Of a DNA stretch of 11,096 nt, positions 7,124-11,096 are shown one piece after another (the first letter of the stretch is position 1; the number at the start of each line of letters is the position of its first letter). The notes beneath the pieces were generated by a model. It had not been told where the DNA came from, searched no databases, and was given only the letters and a program-made list of their open reading frames with translations. Source of the stretch: JBFIHZ01 sp041601535 (GTDB lineage: Bacteria > Pseudomonadota > Gammaproteobacteria > Xanthomonadales > SZUA-36); the NCBI GenBank assembly GCA_041601535.1, contig JBFIHZ010000109.1, positions 1 to 11,096 of the forward strand, given 5' to 3'. A program made the translations under genes and the position numbers.

Positions 7124-7777
7124 ATGGGGAAACGCAAATTCATAGCCATTGCCGGCAATATCGGCTCGGGCAAGTCCTCCTTGCTGGAATTCATCACCAG
7201 CACGTATGACGTCTCGCCCTTTTATGAGCCCAACGACGAAAACCCCTACCTGCCGGATTTTTACCAGGACATGCGGCGCTGGGCGTTCCAGTCGCAATTG
7301 TTTTTTCTCAGCAACAAGTTCCGCATCCACCAGGAGGCGGACCGCCTCAGCGGCGTGGTGGTGCAGGATCGCACCATTTTCGAGGACGCGGAGATATTCG
7401 CCACGGCATTGCACCGCATGCGCATGATTGATGCCCGCGACTGGCAGACCTACTGGGACTTCTACCAGTCCATTCTGCAAGCCATCAAACCGCCGGACCT
7501 GATGATTTACCTGAGATGCTCAATGCGCACCTTGCGCCGCCGTATCCGCCTGCGTGGCCGCAGCATGGAACAGGACATACCTTTGAGCTACCTGAAACGC
7601 CTGGACCGCTTGTACGAACAATGGATTGCCGATTACAGCATGAGCGAAGTGCTGGTGCTTGAATCGGACCGGCTGGACTACGTACACGACCTGATCGACC
7701 GCCAGGATATCCGCGAACGCATTGAAGCGCTGCTGCCCGCCACGCTGCGGCGTGCCGGCAGCCGGCCACGCAGCTGA
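7124..7777 (+). CDS. Deoxynucleoside kinase (dNK/dGK/dAK family)
   Basis: This 217-residue cytoplasmic enzyme is expected to phosphorylate deoxynucleosides to 5'-monophosphates with a nucleoside triphosphate, a salvage step. The P-loop GNIGSGKSS spans 11-19. E35 in YEPNDENPYL is the expected sugar-contacting acidic residue. The helix RRWAFQSQLFFLSNKFRIH (51-69) includes Q58, the position that usually contacts the base. QDRTIFED (81-88) is the family's D/E-R-S/T motif. The LID region RRRIRLRGRSMEQDI (138-152) supplies the arginines for phosphate transfer, followed by the YLKRLDRLYEQW helix. Length fits the bacterial family. AGGG (7113-7118 region) precedes the ATG by about 5 nt. Specificity between purine and pyrimidine deoxynucleosides cannot be told from sequence by eye. 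The gene appears monocistronic: its neighbours are a divergent TPR gene and, beyond a terminator-like hairpin, DUF2141. The last residues (RRAGSRPRS) form a basic tail. Confidence 0.92.
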   Translation: MGKRKFIAIAGNIGSGKSSLLEFITSTYDVSPFYEPNDENPYLPDFYQDMRRWAFQSQLFFLSNKFRIHQEADRLSGVVVQDRTIFEDAEIFATALHRMRMIDARDWQTYWDFYQSILQAIKPPDLMIYLRCSMRTLRRRIRLRGRSMEQDIPLSYLKRLDRLYEQWIADYSMSEVLVLESDRLDYVHDLIDRQDIRERIEALLPATLRRAGSRPRS

Positions 7778-7831
7778 GCCGGTTTTGTTACAGGGCGGGC
7801 CTGTGTCGCTTTCAAGCCCTGCCGCTTACAT

Positions 7832-7874
7832 GGCCGGCTGCACTTTAAACCGGGTGCAGCGGCCCCCATTTTTT
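7832..7874 (+). terminator. Rho-independent terminator candidate after the kinase gene, in the 5' region of DUF2141
   Basis: The stem pairs GGCC (7832-7835) and GCTGCAC (7837-7843) with GTGCAGC (7854-7860) and GGCC (7861-7864). That is 11 base pairs with one bulged G at 7836 and a 10-base loop. After a short CCCA spacer comes a run of six T (7869-7874). It lies 54 bases after the kinase stop and fits a terminator for that gene. It ends only 26 bases before the DUF2141 start codon, so DUF2141 transcription must begin upstream of or across the hairpin, unless the promoter overlaps it. Confidence 0.68.
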
Positions 7875-7900
7875 GTCACCCTGATCGTTGGAGTTTACTT

Positions 7901-8332
7901 ATGCTGTATCGCTTGGTTTTATCTGTCTGCCTGCTCGTTCTGGCCAGCTTTCCACTCGCGCTGCAGGCCCAGCTGGCCACGCTTGAAGTGACTGTCACAG
8001 GCCTGGACCCGGCCAGCGGCACGGTGGAAGTGACCGTGTTCAACTCGGCGGAGAGCTTTATGAAGGAACCCTTTCTGCAACAGTCGGCGGCCATCGACGG
8101 CGAAACGCAACACGTATTCACCTTTTCATCCCTGCTGGATGGCGAATACGCCCTGGTAGTGGTGCACGATGAGAATGACAACAAGGTGCTTGATACCGGG
8201 TTCCTGGGGTTTGGCGGTGAAAGCATCGGCTATTCAAACGATGCCGGTCCCTGGCTGGGCCGGCCGTCATTCGAGGCCGCGCGCATTGAAGTGGGCAGCG
8301 AAGACCAGTCCATTACCATCCGGCTGGATTAA
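7901..8332 (+). CDS. DUF2141 family exported protein
   Basis: This 143-residue protein has a clear signal peptide (about residues 1-23, LVLSVCLLVLASFPLALQA, cleavage before QLA). The mature domain is a small beta-sandwich-like fold. It has the DUF2141 signature: VTVFNSAESF, then LLDGEYALVVVHDENDNKVLD (79-98), GFGGESIGYSNDA and RPSFEAARIEV, ending ITIRLD. The function of the family is not known; members are secreted or periplasmic. The acidic loop D90-E-N-D-N-K-V-L-D98 looks like a possible metal-binding turn. GGAG (7890-7893) lies 7 nt before the ATG. A terminator-like hairpin lies immediately upstream. The RND adaptor gene begins 92 bases downstream on the same strand, so co-transcription with the pump is possible but not shown. 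Confidence 0.9.
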   Translation: MLYRLVLSVCLLVLASFPLALQAQLATLEVTVTGLDPASGTVEVTVFNSAESFMKEPFLQQSAAIDGETQHVFTFSSLLDGEYALVVVHDENDNKVLDTGFLGFGGESIGYSNDAGPWLGRPSFEAARIEVGSEDQSITIRLD

Positions 8333-8424
8333 GCCGTTCATCCCCAACAGGACTTCTGGCACCCTCATTATCAGTCTCACCAGTCCAGAATAGCGGGAGT
8401 TTTTATCCACTACCGGGTACGGGA

Positions 8425-9453
8425 ATGATTCGACACATGCAATTCACCGTTGTGGCCATGCTGTGCCTGACGTTTCCGCTGATGACAGCAGCCGCAGATC
8501 CGGCAGCTGCGCCTGTTCCCGTGCGGGTTGCCAAGCTCGCTACGGTGGTGGTGGATCTGGAGAGCTCCGCACCGGCCGAAGTGCTGGCGCTGAATGCGGC
8601 CACGTTGTCAGCGCAGCTGGCCGCCGTGATCACAGGCATTCACGCCGACGTTGGACAGTCCGTGCAGTCCGGCGATTTGTTACTGGAGCTGGATGCCACC
8701 GATTATGAACTGGCCGTGCAGCAGGCCCAGGCAGCCCTGACATCCAGCCAGGCACAAAAAGCCCAGGCCGATGCCCGGCTGACGCGGGCGCGTGAGCTGG
8801 GTCAGCAGCAATACCTGTCGGATGATGAACTGCTCGCCCGGGAAACCGACGTTGCGGTACTGGCCGCGCAAATCCTGTCGCAGCAGGTGCAACTGGCCAT
8901 TGCGCGCCGGCAATTAAGCAAGACCCGCATCCTGGCGCCGTTTGACGGCGCAGTCACCGGTCGCATGGCGCAACTGGGTGCCTATGTCACGCCGGGCAGC
9001 CCACTGTTAAGCCTGTCGGAAACCGCGCGCTTCGAGCTGGATGCGCAGGTACCGGATGCGCTGGCCGACACGCTGCTTCGTTCCAGCAACATGCGCTTTG
9101 TTTCACGCAACGAATCCTGGCCGGTAGAGTTGATCCGTCTGTCGCCGCTGGTTGAAGCGCCCCTGCGCAGCCGCCGCGCCCGCCTGGCCTTCAGTGGTTC
9201 AGCGCCGCCGGTGGGACGCAGTGGTGAGCTGGTGTGGCGGGTCGAAAAAGGCTTGCTGCCGGTCAACCTGGTGGTCCGCCGTGAAGGCCAGCTGGGGGTG
9301 TTCCTGGCCCGCGGCGGCATCGCGCAGTTCACCCCGCTGCCCGGGGCCCAGGAGGGCCGGCCGGTGGCCATAGACCTGCCGCTGGACAGCGACATCGTGG
9401 TCGATGGCCGCGAGCGCCTGCAGCCCGGTGATGCCATCGCCGTCAGCCAATGA
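8425..9453 (+). CDS. RND efflux periplasmic adaptor (membrane fusion protein)
   Basis: This 342-residue adaptor links an RND inner-membrane pump to an outer-membrane channel. It has an N-terminal signal (about 1-24, MLCLTFPLMTAAA). The first lipoyl half covers about 62-91 (AAVITGIHADVGQSVQSGDLLLELD). An alpha-hairpin spans about 94-165 with the tip near YLSDDEL (130-136), followed by the second lipoyl half beginning ILAPFDGAVTGR (169-180). A beta-barrel and membrane-proximal domain follow to the C-terminus (LQPGDAIAVSQ). The start at 8425 has GGG (8415-8417) at a 7-nt distance; an ATG at 8437 is an alternative, with GGGA 12 nt upstream. The basic residues in MIRH favour the first. The RND pump gene starts 125 bases downstream. 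Unlike the DevB protein at the other end of the window, it lacks the DevB-type DPAA/DAR motif. Its substrate is unknown. Confidence 0.92.
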   Translation: MIRHMQFTVVAMLCLTFPLMTAAADPAAAPVPVRVAKLATVVVDLESSAPAEVLALNAATLSAQLAAVITGIHADVGQSVQSGDLLLELDATDYELAVQQAQAALTSSQAQKAQADARLTRARELGQQQYLSDDELLARETDVAVLAAQILSQQVQLAIARRQLSKTRILAPFDGAVTGRMAQLGAYVTPGSPLLSLSETARFELDAQVPDALADTLLRSSNMRFVSRNESWPVELIRLSPLVEAPLRSRRARLAFSGSAPPVGRSGELVWRVEKGLLPVNLVVRREGQLGVFLARGGIAQFTPLPGAQEGRPVAIDLPLDSDIVVDGRERLQPGDAIAVSQ

Positions 9454-9514
9454 TGCGCGGATCCCAACACCATGTATAAACCATGTTCGACCCGCAACTT
9501 GGCCCGCAAACCGG

Positions 9515-9535
9515 CCGCGTCTGATCATGACGCGG
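9515..9535. promoter_or_regulatory. Inverted repeat in the adaptor-RND gap
   Basis: CCGCGTC (9515-9521) and GACGCGG (9529-9535) are perfect 7-bp arms around the loop TGATCAT. It lies in the 125-base gap between the adaptor stop and the pump start, 43 bases before the pump ATG. There is no T run after it, so it is not a standard terminator. It could be an operator, a transcript-stabilising stem tuning the adaptor-to-pump ratio, or chance in GC-rich DNA. Confidence 0.3.
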
Positions 9536-9578
9536 GGGCGGCGCTGACCGGCCCGGCTCCTGACCCGGAAATCCAGCC

Positions 9579-11096
9579 ATGCTGAAAAGCCTGCTGACCA
9601 ACCACCCGCTGGTCAATATCCTGTTTGCCGTGGTGCTGGCCATGGGACTGATGTCCTATAACAGCATGCCGCGTGAGCAGGACCCGGAAATAAACTTCAA
9701 CTGGGTGAACGTGGTCACCGTGTTGCCCGGCGCCTCGGCCGCGGATGTGGAACAACTCGTTACCGGTCCGCTGGAAGACGCGGTGCGCAATGTGCAGGAT
9801 ATCCGGTTTGTCATCAGCACCACGCGCGAGAGCACTTCCAATATCCTGGTGCGCTTCCGCGATCTGAGCCCGCGCGAATTCGACAAGCGGGTGAACGACC
9901 TGCGCCGCGAATTGCAAAGCAAGACCAACGACGAGCTGCCGGCTGACGCCGACGACCCGCGCATTATTGAAATCACCAGCTCCAATGGTTTTCCCACCGC
10001 ACTGGTGGTGGTGCAGGGCCAGGCAGACGATGAGCCGCTGCGTCAGCAGGCGCGGTATATCAAGGAAGACATCGAGCGTCTGGCCGGCGTTGACCGGGTG
10101 TTGTCGATTGGCCTGCATGACCCGGAAATGCAGGTGGAATTCCTGCCATGGGAGCTGGCTGCCCGCGGCCTGCTGGCCAGCGATATCGCCGACAGCCTGG
10201 GCCAGGCATTTAGGGATACCTCGGCCGGCAATACCGATGTGGCCGGCAATGAGTGGCTGGTGCGCGTATCCGGCACCACCGCGGACCCGGAACAACTGGC
10301 CGCGTTCCAGCTCAGCCCGGCCGCTGCGCCCGGCACGCTGGTTGCGCTGGACGAGGTGGCGGAAATCAAGCGTGGCCGGCAGGAAGCCACCCAGCTGGTC
10401 ACCCTGGATGGCCAGGCCGCGGTCGGGCTGTCAATCACCAAGGTGGGCTACACCAACACGCTGGATCTGATCGAGCGCCTGCAAGATTATGTGGACGGCA
10501 AAAACCAGCGGCTGGCAGGCAGCGGCATCCAGGTGGTGCTGGCGGATGACCAGACCATGATGACCCGCCAGGCCATTTCCATCATGCAGAACAATGCGCT
10601 GCTGGGGCTGTTCCTGGTGTTGCTGGTGTGCTGGCTGTTTTTGGGTTTGCGTATTGCCGCCATGGTCACCATGGGTATCGCGTTTTCCATAGCCGGCACA
10701 TTCTGGGTACTGGACATCACCGGCAACACCCTGAACGTGTCCGTGCTGCTCGGCATCGTCATCGTGCTGGGCATGCTGGTGGATGATGCGGTGGTGGTGG
10801 TCGAAGCGATGTTCTACCGGCTGGAACGCGGCGCCGGGCGGCTGCAGGCTGCGCTGGACTCGCTGCGCGAAGTCGGCAAGCCGGTGGCCACCGCGGTAGC
10901 CACCACCATGGCGGCATTCCTGCCGTTGATGTTGCTGCCCGGCATCCTCGGCAAGTTCATGTTCATCATTCCCTTCGTGGTCACGGTTGGCCTGGCGGTC
11001 AGCCTGGTTGAGGCATTCTGGATCTTGCCGGCCCACGTGATCTCTTTTCGTCACGCCCCCAGGCAGCAGGATGCTGCAGGTAAATCCGCGGGCAAA
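9579..11096 (+). CDS. RND efflux pump inner-membrane subunit, AcrB/HAE1-like (partial, N-terminal half)
   Basis: The frame is open for 506 codons to the right edge; full-length relatives have about 1,000-1,050 residues, so this is roughly the first half. The start at 9579 follows an in-frame stop at 9561-9563, with CGGAA (9566-9570) about 8 nt upstream. TM1 covers about 10-28. The porter domain begins PREQDPEINFNWV and VLPGASAADVEQLVTGPLEDAV, a hallmark of the family. TM2-TM3 lie near 340-378. TM4 contains GIVIVLGMLVDDAVVVVE, with D402 and D403 matching the proton-relay aspartates D407/D408 of AcrB. The residue after the glutamate is A rather than the N usual in this motif (VEN). The segment LREVGKPVATAVATTMAAFLPL follows. 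The pump uses the proton gradient to expel substrates and probably works with the adaptor upstream; no outer-membrane channel gene is in the window. Drug or lipophile efflux is inferred. Confidence 0.92.
   Translation, partial: MLKSLLTNHPLVNILFAVVLAMGLMSYNSMPREQDPEINFNWVNVVTVLPGASAADVEQLVTGPLEDAVRNVQDIRFVISTTRESTSNILVRFRDLSPREFDKRVNDLRRELQSKTNDELPADADDPRIIEITSSNGFPTALVVVQGQADDEPLRQQARYIKEDIERLAGVDRVLSIGLHDPEMQVEFLPWELAARGLLASDIADSLGQAFRDTSAGNTDVAGNEWLVRVSGTTADPEQLAAFQLSPAAAPGTLVALDEVAEIKRGRQEATQLVTLDGQAAVGLSITKVGYTNTLDLIERLQDYVDGKNQRLAGSGIQVVLADDQTMMTRQAISIMQNNALLGLFLVLLVCWLFLGLRIAAMVTMGIAFSIAGTFWVLDITGNTLNVSVLLGIVIVLGMLVDDAVVVVEAMFYRLERGAGRLQAALDSLREVGKPVATAVATTMAAFLPLMLLPGILGKFMFIIPFVVTVGLAVSLVEAFWILPAHVISFRHAPRQQDAAGKSAGK

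Noticed and set aside
6970..7203. Upstream extension of the TPR protein to an ATG at 7203
   Set aside because: It would overlap the first 80 bases of the kinase, including its P-loop codons; the ATG at 6969 has a GGGAG site and is followed by a signal-peptide-like sequence.
7001..7480. 159-codon minus-strand frame opposite the kinase
   Set aside because: It is antisense to a kinase with all catalytic motifs intact and has no family features.
9472..9585. 37-codon frame (MYKPCSTRN start) between adaptor and pump, overlapping the pump start
   Set aside because: There is no clear ribosome-binding site, the composition is Pro/Ala-rich and it has no recognisable pattern; a leader peptide cannot be excluded but is unsupported.
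9525..10295. 256-codon minus-strand frame opposite the RND pump
   Set aside because: It is a shadow of strongly conserved RND porter-domain coding sequence.
10431..11054. 207-codon minus-strand frame rich in His and Gln
   Set aside because: The His/Gln richness arises from reading RND membrane-helix codons (Val, Leu, Met) in reverse complement.
1..11096. Mobile element, CRISPR, tRNA or phage remnants
   Set aside because: No transposase, integrase, spaced direct repeats, tRNA-like cloverleaf or marked composition shift was seen on either strand.

Overview
The window reads as GC-rich chromosomal DNA from a Gram-negative bacterium, most likely a gammaproteobacterium. Evidence: several proteins have signal peptides and periplasmic adaptor folds, there is half of an RND inner-membrane pump, and there is a two-subunit sodium:solute symporter (DUF4212 plus large subunit) of the type common in Gammaproteobacteria. 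Genus cannot be fixed from the sequence alone. There are no tRNA, rRNA, CRISPR, transposase or phage signatures; coding density is high and no gap between genes exceeds 300 bases.

Left end (1-2802, minus strand): an apparent operon read right to left. It encodes a DevB-like periplasmic adaptor, a DevC-like ABC permease (4-base ATGA overlap), then, after a 69-base gap, a protein with an N-terminal cyclic-nucleotide-binding domain whose following segment resembles NTE/patatin phospholipases; this last gene runs off the left edge. The DevA ATPase that normally completes DevBCA is not between these genes. A 14-bp perfect palindrome overlaps the devC stop codon.

Centre-left (2803-5145): a 289-base divergent control region with palindromes, then a plus-strand operon of a DUF4212 small subunit and a sodium:solute symporter large subunit (ATGA overlap), probably importing acetate or another small monocarboxylate. 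The symporter carries an EF-hand-like loop in a long predicted extracytoplasmic segment.

Centre-right (5227-7777): a secreted or membrane-anchored TPR-like protein with clustered histidines (minus) lies convergent to the symporter and divergent from a deoxynucleoside kinase (plus). A terminator-like hairpin follows the kinase, but sits directly in front of the next gene.

Right end (7901-11096, plus): an exported DUF2141 protein, then an RND periplasmic adaptor and the N-terminal half of its RND pump, which runs off the right edge.

The common theme is envelope transport: two separate export systems (DevBC-type ABC and RND), one Na+-coupled importer, and two exported proteins of unknown role. 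The most unusual arrangement is the DevBC pair followed by a cNMP/NTE-like gene in the place of the ATPase; this hints at lipid export linked to phospholipid turnover, but it rests on a truncated gene.
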